From NCBI GenBank assembly GCA_003427395.1, contig BFEA01000928.1, positions 99,344 through 121,148 of the forward strand: a stretch of 21,805 nucleotides of DNA, written 5' to 3'. The notes beneath the pieces are model-generated. The model did no database searches. It saw nothing but the letters and a program-made list of their open reading frames with translations, and was not told where the DNA came from. Numbering within the stretch: position 1 is the first letter of the stretch; each line of letters begins with the position of its first letter. This DNA comes from Chara braunii. Its lineage: Eukaryota; Streptophyta; Charophyceae; Charales; Characeae. Positions 1 to 9,011 of this stretch are shown one piece after another. Position numbers and translations under genes: made by a program.

Positions 1-24
1 AGAGAGAGAGAGAGAGAGAGAGAG
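1..24. repeat. (GA)n microsatellite at window edge
   Basis: Perfect AG dinucleotide run that begins before the window and degrades into gggagga. No coding content. Confidence 0.95.
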
Positions 25-291
25 GGAGGAACTGTGAGGTTGACGGGGAAGCAGACGGAGATAGACAGGCAAAAAATCGGCATATGTTGTGCTTGTGGGC
101 CTTCGATCCACTACTCTAGACATGCACAAAAGAAAAAGAATCATGGCGGTGTATCTTTCCATGTTCTAGCGGAAGATTCACTGTCGTTTTGCACATGTCG
201 ACAGTAGTGGAGTGAGGCCCTGTGTGTGAGCTTTCTGGTTTACGACCGTCACGTTAATGTTGTTTCCGTGTGTGCGAACTCTGTTGCAAGG
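25..291. other. Unassigned sequence upstream of the TPR gene
   Basis: No convincing ORF, RNA or repeat is seen here. It could be an upstream intron or 5' flank of the TPR gene, but no promoter motif can be supported. Confidence 0.4.
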
Positions 292-560
292 AAAAGAGAA
301 AAAAAAAGTAATAAACGGGAAAAAGGGAAAATAAAGGCCGGTGAAAAAAAAGGGAAAAAAATGAAAAGGGAAAAAATGGAAAAAGGTTAAAAAAGGTTAA
401 AAAAGGGGAAAAGAAGGGCAGTGAAGAAATTTCCGTTTCATACCTATCATTATGTTTGCGTGTGTTTTTCTGTCCGTTTTCCATAAAATGGAAAAAAGCG
501 GGAAAAAGGACCACAGAAAAAAGGGGAAAAAATGGAAAAGGGTTTAAAAAGGGGGAAAAC
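292..560. repeat. Purine-rich A/G low-complexity tract
   Basis: The plus strand is dominated by short units such as ggaaaaa, aaaaaggttaaaaaagg and gggaaaaaatgg. Predicted minus-strand peptides are Phe/Pro/Leu-rich translations of this tract, not genes. The same vocabulary continues to about 775 in the tandem duplication that follows. Confidence 0.8.
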
Positions 561-618
561 GTTATGGCCATTTCTTTTTTGTTTTTGTAATGTTTTTATT
601 TTTCTGTGTTTTAAGGTC

Positions 619-651
<33 letters not shown>

Positions 652-826
652 GGTGCAGTGTGCAACATGAAACTCAGCAGACCACAGAAAAAAGGGGGAA
701 AAATGGGAAAAGTTTTTTGTTTAAAAAATGGAAAAGGTTAAAAACAGGGAAAAGGTTAACAAAAAGGAAAAGGTTATGGTCCTTTCTTTTTTGTTTTTGT
801 GATGGTTTTAGTTTTCTGTGTTTACG

Positions 827-857
<31 letters not shown>

Positions 858-885
858 AGTTTACAACATGAAACTCGCTACTGGT
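510..885 (+). repeat. Tandem duplication containing a copied 3' splice site
   Basis: Two direct units start with accacagaaaaaagggg at 510 and 681. Both then contain ggaaaa/ggtta-rich DNA, a block like ttatgg..cctttcttttttgtttttgt, a long T run (30 T at 621-650; 29 T at 827-855), a GCAG, and a segment reading (t)gcaacATGAAACTC or ttacaacATGAAACTC. Only the second unit runs into the conserved TPR-gene exon; the first stops at aactcagcag and re-enters the repeat. Unit 1 is about 171 bp and unit 2 about 200 bp. Confidence 0.85.
827..859 (+). other. Candidate 3' splice site (polypyrimidine tract + GCAG)
   Basis: 29 T residues followed directly by gcag, 8 nt before the ATG of the TPR exon. This is a textbook acceptor, so the ATG at 868 may be an internal methionine in an internal exon, or the first codon after a 5'UTR intron. 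The frame stays open upstream (Ala-Val-Tyr-Asn before Met), so the sequence cannot decide. Confidence 0.5.
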
Positions 886-1145
886 CAGGATGGGCCAAAA
901 GAACTGCAGCAGCTTTTCCCGTCGGGATGCCGACTCGCGATCAAGGAGCCTTATTTCAAGAGACTCATTGACGGATCGGTCGGGATCCATGTGGATAATC
1001 CCCACGAAATTGTTTTTCTCCCCAAAGAAGAGAAAGTTCCAAAGTCGGCATTTTCATCATCAGCAGCAGCAGCGGATGACACGTCAGCAATGGAGAATCG
1101 CAGACAAGCGGGGGAAATTCGCGAGATGGGCAACAAATTGTACAG
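868..1145 (+). CDS. TPR protein, exon A (N-terminal region and first TPR helix)
   Basis: This exon encodes 92 full codons plus two bases of the next. Residues 15-52 form a well-composed, non-repetitive segment (LFPSGCRLAIKEPYFKRLID and following, through DNPHEIVFLP). Residues 61-72 are a Ser/Ala linker, and residues 76-93 (MENRRQAGEIREMGNKLYR) are the start of a TPR helix A. The donor is tacAG|GTAATG, intron base one at 1146, and the frame hits stops straight after it. Joining to the acceptor at 11800 rebuilds GNKLYRSCKYREALAMYETC, a canonical TPR, which proves the phase. In the family, such TPRs bind Hsp90/Hsp70 C-termini; clamp positions here are Arg85 and Asn89. A plant SMYD/SET-type TPR protein is possible, since those carry a similar N-terminal segment, but no SET or MYND sequence is in the window. 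The start may lie upstream, because a strong acceptor ends 8 nt before the ATG. Confidence 0.85.
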
Positions 1146-1654
1146 GTAATGAACGAAGTTGTTGTTGTTTTTTTTTTCCTTTTTTTATAGGTATAATAAT
1201 ACTATAATTACTATGTCCTTGACTCGTTGGTTATTCGTTTTTTTTTTTTTTTCCCTGGTCGTTAGGTATACGTAGTATTTGCCCAATAAACAAAATAGAC
1301 GTAGCCACTTTTGAAAAATAAAAATAAAAATAAAAAAATTCATAGGTACTGAGGGGATTCTTTCCCAGCAGGGGCCAAGACCGAATAGCACTCGTTTTAA
1401 ACATGGGACAGTGCTGTGTGACCCGCATTTGACATTTTATAAATGGTTTCTGCATTTTTTAAGATTTAACTTCATTTAAGAAACTTCCTCTCTTTGAGAT
1501 AAAGTAAGCAAAATTCAGCTTAGGGTGCGCCCGTCATCCAATGGTATGGGAGCCATCGAATTCATCGCCTCTCTTTTTCTGGAGGCATGCTGCACTCAGC
1601 CAGCCAGTGGGCTGTGTCCAGTACTTTGTGCACATGACTTCACTAGACACGAAG

Positions 1655-1790
1655 CACTGTAGCAGCGTTGCGTTCCCCCCCTTCCCCTCTTCCCCACTCC
1701 CCCCCTCCCCGCCTCCCCCCCTCCAGAAATTTATGAAAATGGAACGCTGCTACAGTAATTAATTTATGAAAGTGCAATGCTGCTACAGTG
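1655..1790. repeat. Inverted repeat around a C-rich loop
   Basis: Left arm cactgtagcagcgttgcg at 1655-1672. The right-hand side has two complementary arms in tandem: ggaacgctgctacagt at 1741-1756 and tgcaatgctgctacagtg at 1773-1790, the latter matching the left arm at 16 of 18 positions. The centre is a CT/CCCC-rich tract at about 1675-1725. It could be a small MITE or fold-back relic; no target duplication was identified. Confidence 0.7.
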
Positions 1791-1799
1791 ATTTTGAAT

Positions 1800-2127
1800 T
1801 AAACGAAAAGGATGAAATCGTGAAAGTGAGTAGGGTTCACAGCCAGAACTTTTCAGCTTTTTTCCCCCCGGCAACTAAAGAAAGGAAAAAAAGGAGGGGA
1901 TAAAAGGGAAAAAAACAAAAAAAGAAATTTTCAGCTTTTTTTCAAATATCTGCAAAACTCGGAATCCCGCACGATGTGGCCTCCATCGATGGCCTGAAGC
2001 GATCCAAATCTGTCACACATGATAGCAAACCAAGTGGGCACGGTTTAGAACGGCGCTACTCGGTCCTGTTGCTCGGCGCGAATAGATTATTAGAGTTGTA
2101 AAACAATCCCTGTAAATATAAAAATTG
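1800..2127. other. Intron DNA, nothing recognised
   Basis: Includes an A-rich stretch with several aaaaaa runs (about 1880-1930). No coding or RNA signal was seen. Confidence 0.5.
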
Positions 2128-2755
2128 TTGGCTCTTGCCTTGTTTGTCATCCATTCTCAGAAAGGCGACCCAGGAATTTGTCCTATAGTCCCACAGTGTT
2201 GAGGGTTAGGGTTTAGGTTCTACGGTTTAGAGTTCAGGGTTTAGGTTTTAGAGTTTAGGGTTTCGGTTTTAGGTCTTAGAGTTTAGGGTTTAGGTTCTAG
2301 GTTTAGAGTTTAGGGCTTAGGTTCTAGGGTTTTAGGTTCTAGGTTTAGAGTCTAGGTTCTAGGGTCGAGAGTTAAGGGTGTTAGATTGTAGGGTTTTGGG
2401 TTCTAGGGTCTAGAGTTTAGAGTTCAGTGTGTAGTGTACAACAAAACTTGTAGGCGGTGTCAACCCTACATTAGCTTGGTTCTTGCCTTGTTCATCATCC
2501 ATTCTCAAAAAGGTGACCCAGGAATTTGTCCTTTAGTCCCACAGTGCTGAGGGTTAGGGTATAGGTTCTAGGGCTTAGAGTTGAGGGTTTAGTATTTAGA
2601 GTTTAGGGTTGAGGTTCTCAGGATTTAGGTTCTAGGGTTTTAGGTTCTAGAGTATTAGGTTCAAGAGTTTAGGTTCTAGGGTCTAGAGTTAAGGGTCTTA
2701 GATTCAAGGGTTTTGGGTTTTAGGGTTTTGGGTGTAGGGTTTGGGATTTCAACAG
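2128..2755 (+). repeat. Duplicated block with degenerate TTTAGGG telomere-like repeats
   Basis: A leader (ttggctcttgccttgtttg, then cccaggaatttgtcct, cccacagtg) at 2128-2200 recurs at 2476-2548, an offset of 348 bp. Each leader is followed by about 200-235 bp of degenerate plant telomere-like motifs (ttagggtttaggttctagg and variants), at 2201-2438 and 2549-2750. The G-rich strand is the plus strand in both. Divergence from perfect TTTAGGG is high, so this is an old interstitial repeat and not a chromosome end. Confidence 0.9.
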
Positions 2756-3942
2756 GACATTTAACTTCCTTCCTTCCTTAAACACAACCTTTCATTGCAT
2801 ATGGATGCATCCAGTTGGGCCTTTAAGGCCACAAAAGCCTTTACTGCTGCCATTTCAGCAAGTCCCTCAAGACCGGTGCTCTCTCTCTCCCTTCTCTCTC
2901 TCTCTCTTCCTTTTGTCCACGAGTCTCTACGGGCACCGAAAATATGAACTTAGAAAAATAAACAAACTGAAAAGCTCAAAGAAGAGAAGGTAGAACTCCT
3001 AGCTGGAGTGACACTACATTTGGTCTAGAGAGCAACCAATAAAAACAAAAAATCATTCAAATGGGAGGTCTGACTCAGCGACTCAGCCTGATCAGTCCGA
3101 ATACGAGATCCCCTTGAGTCCAGTCTGATCAGTTCCATGAACGTATCGCAAATTAGACAACCAGTGACGATATCCGACAATGGAGAATTGAGTGGTGTAC
3201 ATGGTGCACGTCAAGCCACGGACGGTGCCATCAAAGCATATGACACGTCTCGACCGAGATCCCCTCGGCAGCGGGTGTCCTAACCAAAAGAATAAACTCC
3301 GGATCCCAGTCAGAAAGAGAATAAACCAATGTCTAACAGATTTGGGCCCAAGGGGACCTTCTTGCTTGGGCCGGATCCCACTGGTCCCTAAGGGTCCCAT
3401 GTAGGCTGTGACCGAGTCCCAACCAAGAGGAGTCCCACATGGAGTTACTTTCTGCCTCTACCATACTGAAAAACGAATTCCAACTTCCAGAAGAACCCAC
3501 GGACTACCGCCGTTAAGAGATGAAAAGACAAGGTATACACTATAGAAGGACTCGACATTCAAATCAAGATACTTCATTTCTCCATCCATCAGGTGAGTAA
3601 GTAGTTCACACACTCAAAACACACAATCAAGACCATAGAGGAGTAGGAAAGAAACCCAGAATAACCCCAACAGGACAATCAATACCATGCACACATACAT
3701 GGGCATCACGTAGGTGCACAACACTTACCTGAGTGGCCTGAGCTTTGAGATGAATAGAACTCACCCCCCATCTCATATGATCCTCTTGGCCCCTGTAATG
3801 CTACGCCTACACTAGTGTCCTATCTCCTAGGAGGGTCTGACTCCAACACCGAAGTGCAACGCCGGATCCCCCACCGATGCTGAAGAACAAAGTAGCAACT
3901 TGCAGCATGTGATGTAGAATGGCTGCTGTCCCTCAAGCTCGC
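2756..3942. other. Non-coding repeat-like DNA, unresolved
   Basis: Contains a small palindrome gggcctttaaggcc near 2817, a TC-rich stretch near 2880-2910, and short direct repeats (ctgatcagtcc near 3088, ctgatcagttcc near 3126). A few 60-100 codon ORFs are open on both strands at once and have no family features, so no gene is called. It may be the 3' part of the minus-strand LTR element suggested next door. Confidence 0.4.
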
Positions 3943-4500
3943 CTACTTGAGGGAAGCCCTAAAGTCGCCAAGTGTCTCCCTTGAATCAGATTCCAGGTGC
4001 GAGTGCCTCTCACGGTTGCCTCTCTCAAATTGTCGCATGAAGTCTCCACGAAATGTCTCACCACCCCAATTATTCTCAAGCAACCTGGTCAGGTCCTGTG
4101 TCGACCCCACACGACCTAACCAGGTGGGGGCAACTTCCCTTAACCACGCTGCCCCACTTCCCTCACGACCAACCCTAACCCTAAGTGGTGCCCTCAACCA
4201 CTTAGGTTAGGGTTAGGGCAGCAAAGTCTCCTCTCGCCAGCAAGTATAATCCGCTCCGATATCAATGCTATGATCCTGGCCAATTTCGAAGTACACATTC
4301 ATCAGAAAGTACAATGCCGTCCAATTGCAAAAAGAAATGAATGAACTTGAGAGGAGAGAGAGGGAAAGAAGAAGAAGAAGGAAAGAAGAGGAAGATGATG
4401 TACACCAGCATAGACCAATGATAATTCTCTTCTTCTTTGCCAACCACTCTCCTCCTCTTTATCTCCTCCCCTCTTATTAAATCAAGAAATAATTAATATT
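3943..4500 (-). mobile_element. Possible minus-strand LTR retroelement 5' end (degraded)
   Basis: Read on the minus strand there is, in order: a TATA-like ttaataagag (about 4480-4471), some 200 bp of possible R-U5, a sequence tgatatcggagc (4264-4253) that differs at one base from the tggtatcggagc primer-binding site seen at 19214, and an 84-codon open frame (4197-3946) that is polar and rich in Arg, Glu and Trp, somewhat gag-like. The order fits LTR-PBS-gag. No domain is recognisable, the LTR ends are not defined, and the telomere-like hairpin sits inside it. Confidence 0.3.
4173..4218. repeat. Hairpin with telomere-like arms
   Basis: Left arm ccctaaccctaagtggt (4173-4189) and right arm accacttaggttagggttag plus gg (4197-4218) are reverse complements apart from a 5-base insertion in the right arm; the loop is gccctca. 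The arm ends read TTAGGG/CCCTAA. Confidence 0.8.
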
Positions 4501-4501
4501 G

Positions 4502-5092
4502 TTGAATGGCTAAACCAGAATCAATGTCCGAATCCCTCTTCTACTGCAGGTATCACACAAGGTCCACCATAGCCATGGCACCCTTCTCCTTCCTCTTCTT
4601 GAAGGCCTAGGCTATGGCGGACTACTAGGGCCTTGCCCTGATGTGCAGAAGGCACCTCAAGCAGCTATGGCTGCTCTAGCTGAGGCCGCCATGCCTGACT
4701 CTGCCTCGAAGCTTCTTGGTGTAGCTCTACCCGCGCTGGGGCTTATTGCTGCAGCGCCTACCAAGGTGATGAAGATGGCAACCACCATAGCCAGGTAAGT
4801 ACCTCTGGCGCTCCCCCTTCCTAGTCCTGGTCTTCTTCCTCCTCCTGTCCTTGCTCCTTCCCCAGCAGCGCTGCTCCAAGCTAGCACTGCTCCAGCCAGC
4901 GCTTCAACCAGTGTGTCGCCAAACTTGCACACCGGCAATGAGGACGGGTTCTTTGCTCCTCCTGGAGATATAGCGGCATGCTTGCCTCTTGGCGAGTGAC
5001 TTCCTAGGCCGTGCGGCCTCCAAGCAACTGGTACCTCCTCCCTTTCGGAGGGAAACATCATTGCAGACTCTGATATTGCCCGTACAGGCCCT
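4502..5092 (+). pseudogene. Ala/Pro-rich broken open frame, unidentified
   Basis: One plus-strand frame is open for long stretches, with Ala-rich sequence (AAMAALAEAAMPDSASKLLG) around 4661-4720. It is interrupted by TAA at 4796, TGA at 4997 and TGA at 5093. Between stops the composition stays Ala/Pro/Leu-rich (for example APSPAALLQASTAPASAS). The first stop is inside a perfect donor consensus, CCAG|GTAAGT. A tgcag acceptor precedes the frame at 4549, so 4550-4794 also looks exon-like. Inserting it into the TPR gene would run into a stop, so it is not part of that gene. It may be decayed transposon coding sequence or chance; the minus-strand ORF here is its shadow. Confidence 0.25.
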
Positions 5093-6110
5093 TGACTCAG
5101 ACTGGTTGCACTGGTACCCGCCTAGACCTAGCCTACTGCACCTCTAAAAAATCCACTTTTTGTCTTCTTCTGCTCGGCCTCGAGTACCCGGCACGTCTAC
5201 CTCTACTTGGTGTGGTACCGGCCTACCTGCTACTTGAGTGTTTTCCCCTGCTCTAAGTGTCGCGGGCCTCTTTCCCTGCCACTTGAGTGTTTTCCCGCTG
5301 CAACCCTCAATGTCACGGCCACAGGTAAGTACCGCTTCTGAACGAACAAGTGCCCTTGTGGGTCACACACACACTCAAGCCGACAAACACTCAGACAGGC
5401 TTTCAGACCAGCAAGCACACACACACACGGACTTAGAAAACTCAGCAACACGCGGGAAACTCAGCAAGGCATACATTCCATGAGCAAAACTCAGAAACCA
5501 GCTGTGTCTCAGTCTGTGTTTGGCAGGTCATGATAAAAAAAGGAACAATGTCAAGGCCGAATTGCCCCCTTGCTGAAAAGGTGGTCGGTTGCCAAGGTGT
5601 CACCTAGGGCACCAAGAAATGTGCCCAGCCGCCTAGGCCCACCGTTGCTGGGTGGCCCTACAACAACATCCTCCCCTGTCAAGACACACACACACCTCAC
5701 ATGTGTGCACGCACGAGCAGACATGTGTAAATTAAAGAAATGCACCGATGCCCTAGAGCTGACCTTTTTAGGGCAATCCCGCGTGCATGAGGGGGTGGAA
5801 GGCTGGTGAGTACAGTATAGCTCCACGATGAGGAGAAAGTGGGGAGAAGGTGGAGAAGGGAGGGCAAGGAAAATGAGGGCATGATGGAGGAGGTGGTGTA
5901 GGAGAAGCTCAAGTAAGAGGAGGATAGGGCAATGGAGGAGGAGGAGGAGGGGCTGGCATGTGGAGCGTATAGGCCCCAACTATAAAGTTGGGTCACAGTT
6001 TCCAAAACTGGTTCCTATGGGTCTCACTTCATAGACATTGTCTTTGTTTTTCGAAAAGCTCCCGTACCGCTGACTACTCTTTATGGCTACTTCGTTTTGT
6101 GGGCCTCAAT
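5093..6110. other. Non-coding intron DNA with simple repeats
   Basis: Contains CA-rich stretches (5365-5430, 5685-5720), GGA/GAGG-rich sequence (5820-5960), a second donor-like cacag|gtaagtacc near 5324, and a direct repeat acttgagtgttttccc at 5232-5247 and 5281-5296. Overlapping ORFs are low-complexity and unsupported. Confidence 0.5.
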
Positions 6111-6114
6111 TACT

Positions 6115-6153
6115 GGTTCTCTGAATGATACATTGGTTCTCTGAATGATGCAC
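6115..6153 (+). repeat. Short tandem repeat of a 20-bp unit
   Basis: ggttctctgaatgatacatt is followed at once by ggttctctgaatgatgcact. It lies immediately upstream of the large tandem duplication. Confidence 0.8.
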
Positions 6154-6482
6154 TGGGTCTTCCTTTTCCTTTTGCCGTTTGCGACTTCCCTGATGTTTGC
6201 CCGTATTCATCCAAGAAATTCCTGGTGCGAGCTGCTTTTCACACATGGAAATTTCCCAGTTGTCCTTGCAGCTGGTTCTTGTCTTCTCACTACTGTTCTC
6301 CTCCATCCTCCTTTCTCCTTATTCCTTCCTCCTTCCTGCCCCTACCTCATCCTCCCATTTGTTTCCCTTTTCACTGCTCACTTTTCTCCCTTTGGCCTTC
6401 CCCCCCCCCCCATTCCCTGCCTCCCCTCTCCTTCACCTCCTCTCTCCCTCTGTTGTCCCTTTGTCCTGTATCCTCTCTCCTC

Positions 6483-6485
<3 letters not shown>

Positions 6486-6549
<64 letters not shown>
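6486..6549. repeat. (TC)n microsatellite, copy 1
   Basis: About 64 bp of uninterrupted CT repeat in the first copy of the duplication. Ser/Leu-rich (plus) and Arg/Glu-rich (minus) ORFs here are translation artefacts. Confidence 0.95.
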
Positions 6550-6552
<3 letters not shown>

Positions 6553-6840
6553 GTGGTTCTTACTTTTTCCTTCTCTATTTGCCTTCTTTTTCTCTTTTCT
6601 CCCTTCTAGCTTGCCCCCGTGGAACTTGAGGGCATGCGGTAAGTCCCGTTCTGAGTGACCGGGTACAAGTACCAGTGGGGGGTTACGTGCTGATCGGAGC
6701 AAGGTGTGCAAGAATTGCCGCGTCTGTGTGGTGCATCCGTGTGCTGTTGTGTGTGGTGTGTGTTGAGTTGGACACTACAGCCTTGCAGGGTGGGGTGGAT
6801 ATCATGACCGATATGGTTGCACTTTTGAATACCGTGTCCT

Positions 6841-6900
6841 GGCTGTAGTGGCTAAGAGACTTGGCTCCTGAGGCCAAGGCCGCTGGTTCGAATCCATGCT
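6841..6900 (+). other. tRNA-like pol III box pair, copy 1
   Basis: TGGCTAAGAGA (6849-6859) resembles a tRNA A box (one mismatch at the last position), and GGTTCGAATCC (6885-6895) is a perfect B box. A hairpin CTTGGC/GCCAAG lies between them with a 7-nt loop. The A-B spacing is shorter than in a normal tRNA and the T stem pairs only in part, so this is probably a SINE head or tRNA relic and not a working tRNA. Confidence 0.5.
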
Positions 6901-7425
6901 TGCACTCAGAAGGGACGGGCAGAACCACTATAGAAGCGCTGCATGGCCCGTTGCAACCCAGTGGTTCGGTGGCCACGTCCACAGCCCGGTGTGCTCGGAT
7001 TGCAAGAGATTTCTTTCAAGACCTTTTTAAGTCAAAATGTAAGGATAAACCATATGAGCAGAGGATGTTAGAAATAAACGATTCCTTGGGTCTTCCTTTT
7101 CCTTTTGCCGTTTGTGACTTCCCTGATGTTTGCCCGTATTCACCCAAGAAATTCCTGGTGCAAGCTGCTTTTCACACATGGAAATTTCCCAGTTGTCCTT
7201 GCAGCTGGTTCTTGTCTTCTCACTACTGTTCTCCTCCATCCTCCTTTCTCCTCATTCCTTCCTCCTTCCTGCCCCTACCTCATCCTCCCATTTGTCTCCC
7301 TTTTCACTGCTCACTTTTCTCCCTCTGGCCTTCCCCCCCCCCCCATTCCCTGCCTCCCCTCTCCTTCACCTCCTCTCTCCCTCTATTGTCCCTTTGTCCT
7401 GTATCCTCTCTCCTCCCTTCTCTCT

Positions 7426-7525
<100 letters not shown>

Positions 7526-7794
7526 GTGGTTCTTACTTTTTTCATCTCTATTTGCCTTCTTTTTCTCTTTTCTCCCTTCTAGCTTGGCCCCGTGGAACTT
7601 GCGGGCATGCGGTAAGTCCCGTTCTGAGTGACCGGGTTACGTGCCGATCGGAGCAAGGTGTGCAAGAATTGCCGCGTCTGTGTGGTGCATCCGTGTGGTG
7701 TTGTGTGTGCTATGTGTTGAGTTGAACACTACAGCCTTGCAGGGTAGGGTGGATATCATGACCGATATGGTTGCACTTTTGAATATCGTGTCCT

Positions 7795-7855
7795 GGCTGT
7801 AGTGGCTAAGAGACTTGGCTCCTGAGGCCAAGACCGCCGGTTCGAATCCATGCTT
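7795..7855 (+). other. tRNA-like pol III box pair, copy 2
   Basis: Duplicate of the element at 6841, with the A-box-like tggctaagaga and the perfect B box ggttcgaatcc (7839-7849) kept. Confidence 0.5.
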
Positions 7856-7944
7856 GCACTCAGAAGGGACGGGCAGAACCACTATAGAAGCGCTGCATGA
7901 CCCGTTGCAACCCAGGGGTTCGGTGGCCACGTCCACAGCCCGGT

Positions 7945-8190
7945 GTGTTCGGATTGCAAGAGATTTCTTTCAAGACCTTTTCAAGTCAAAATGTAAGGAT
8001 AAACCATATGAGCAGAGGATGTTAGAAATAAACGATTCCTTGATTCCCTTACAAAAACACCTCTCAGAACAGCAAAAGGAACTTTGGAGATGCCTTTATC
8101 CAAGGAAGAGGTGTGGTCGGCGCTCATGCAAATGGAAGAGGAAAAGGCCCTGGGAATAGATGTATTCCCTAAGGAGTTCTTGGAGAGCTG
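7945..8190 (+). pseudogene. LINE ORF2, region just before RT (frameshifted, deleted)
   Basis: The first frame gives RIARDFFQDLFKSK and KPYEQRMLEINDSL, typical of the segment between endonuclease and RT in plant L1-type LINEs. Near 8085 the coding frame changes to PLSKEEVWSALMQMEEEKAL and EFLESWWDK, matching the usual L..EV..AL..M...KA.G.D..P.EF....W block. It then stops at TGA 8208. The expected stretch before the L-L-KKGD motif is missing, so an internal deletion joins this segment to the RT frame near 8190. Confidence 0.8.
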
Positions 8191-9011
8191 GTGGGACAAG
8201 GAGTCTTGACTTTGCTTTATAAGAAAGGGGATCATATGAACATAAGAAACTATAGGCCGATCACCCTCCTAACTGCGGTTTATAAATTGGTGGCAAAAAC
8301 TTTGACAAATCACGTGGGAGAGGTGATGGGGGACATTATCCACCCAGCGCAGACGGACTTTATCAGAGGGAGGAAAATCCAGGATACCATTTTACTGGTT
8401 CATGAGGTCATTAAATTGTCAAGGCAGTCTAAACACAACACTGCCATCATCTTTGTAGATTTTGAAAAAGTGTACGATCATGTTGACTGGATGTTTCTCA
8501 ATAAATGCCTGGAAAGGATGAACTTTGGCCCGACCTTTAGAAGGCGGGTCAAAATCTTACATCAAAATGCCACAACGACCGTCCAAGTGAATGGTAGACT
8601 GGCCCCTGCCATACATCTGGAACGGTCAGTGAGGCAAGGAGACCCTATTGCCCCTTTTCTCTTCGTCATTATCATGGAAGCTCTCGCAGCAAACCTACGG
8701 GCCCACAAAGACCTTCAAAGGATAAGGCTCTCTTCCATTCCAGAGGACGCCATCCCAGCCTGTTCGCTCTTTGCAGATGATCTTACTATAATGATAGATG
8801 CGTCCCACGAAAATATGCTGGAAGTCCAAAATTTGATGGACCGTTTTTGCTCCTTGTCTGATATGACTATCAATTGGGGCAACGAAACACAAGGGTGGTG
8901 GCTACACTACCAGGGAGGGAGGCCACCAGGTACCCCCAATATTAGATGGATGCCCACAGATGCCCCGATGAGAATTTTGGGGGTCCAGATGATAGCAGAA
9001 GGAAAACCACC
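8191..9011 (+). pseudogene. LINE reverse transcriptase domain
   Basis: An open frame covering the RT core. YKKGD at residues 10-14 and NYRPITLL at 20-27 are the RT 0/1 region. FVDFEKVYDHVDW at 88-100 is motif A (Asp90; the usual KAFD reads KVYD). RQGDPIAPFLFVI at 148-160 is motif B. FADDLTI at 194-200 is motif C with the catalytic Asp pair 196-197. RILGVQ at 261-266 starts the thumb-side block. The frame runs on to a stop at 9081, but homology-like coding moves to another frame near 9010 (EQWLMQPVLGKLSQWKDRQ). The enzyme would prime reverse transcription of the LINE RNA at a nicked target. All catalytic residues are kept in this fragment, yet the whole ORF2 is broken. Confidence 0.9.

Noticed and set aside
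2201-2750. True telomere
   Set aside because: Motifs are strongly degenerate, interrupted by a unique leader, and lie inside an intron.
4657-5061. 134-codon minus-strand ORF
   Set aside because: GC-rich shadow of the plus-strand Ala/Pro-rich frame, no motif, ATG context unremarkable.
5551-6005. Minus-strand Ser/Leu/Pro ORFs of 102-142 codons
   Set aside because: Low-complexity translation of GGA-rich DNA, overlapping in two frames.
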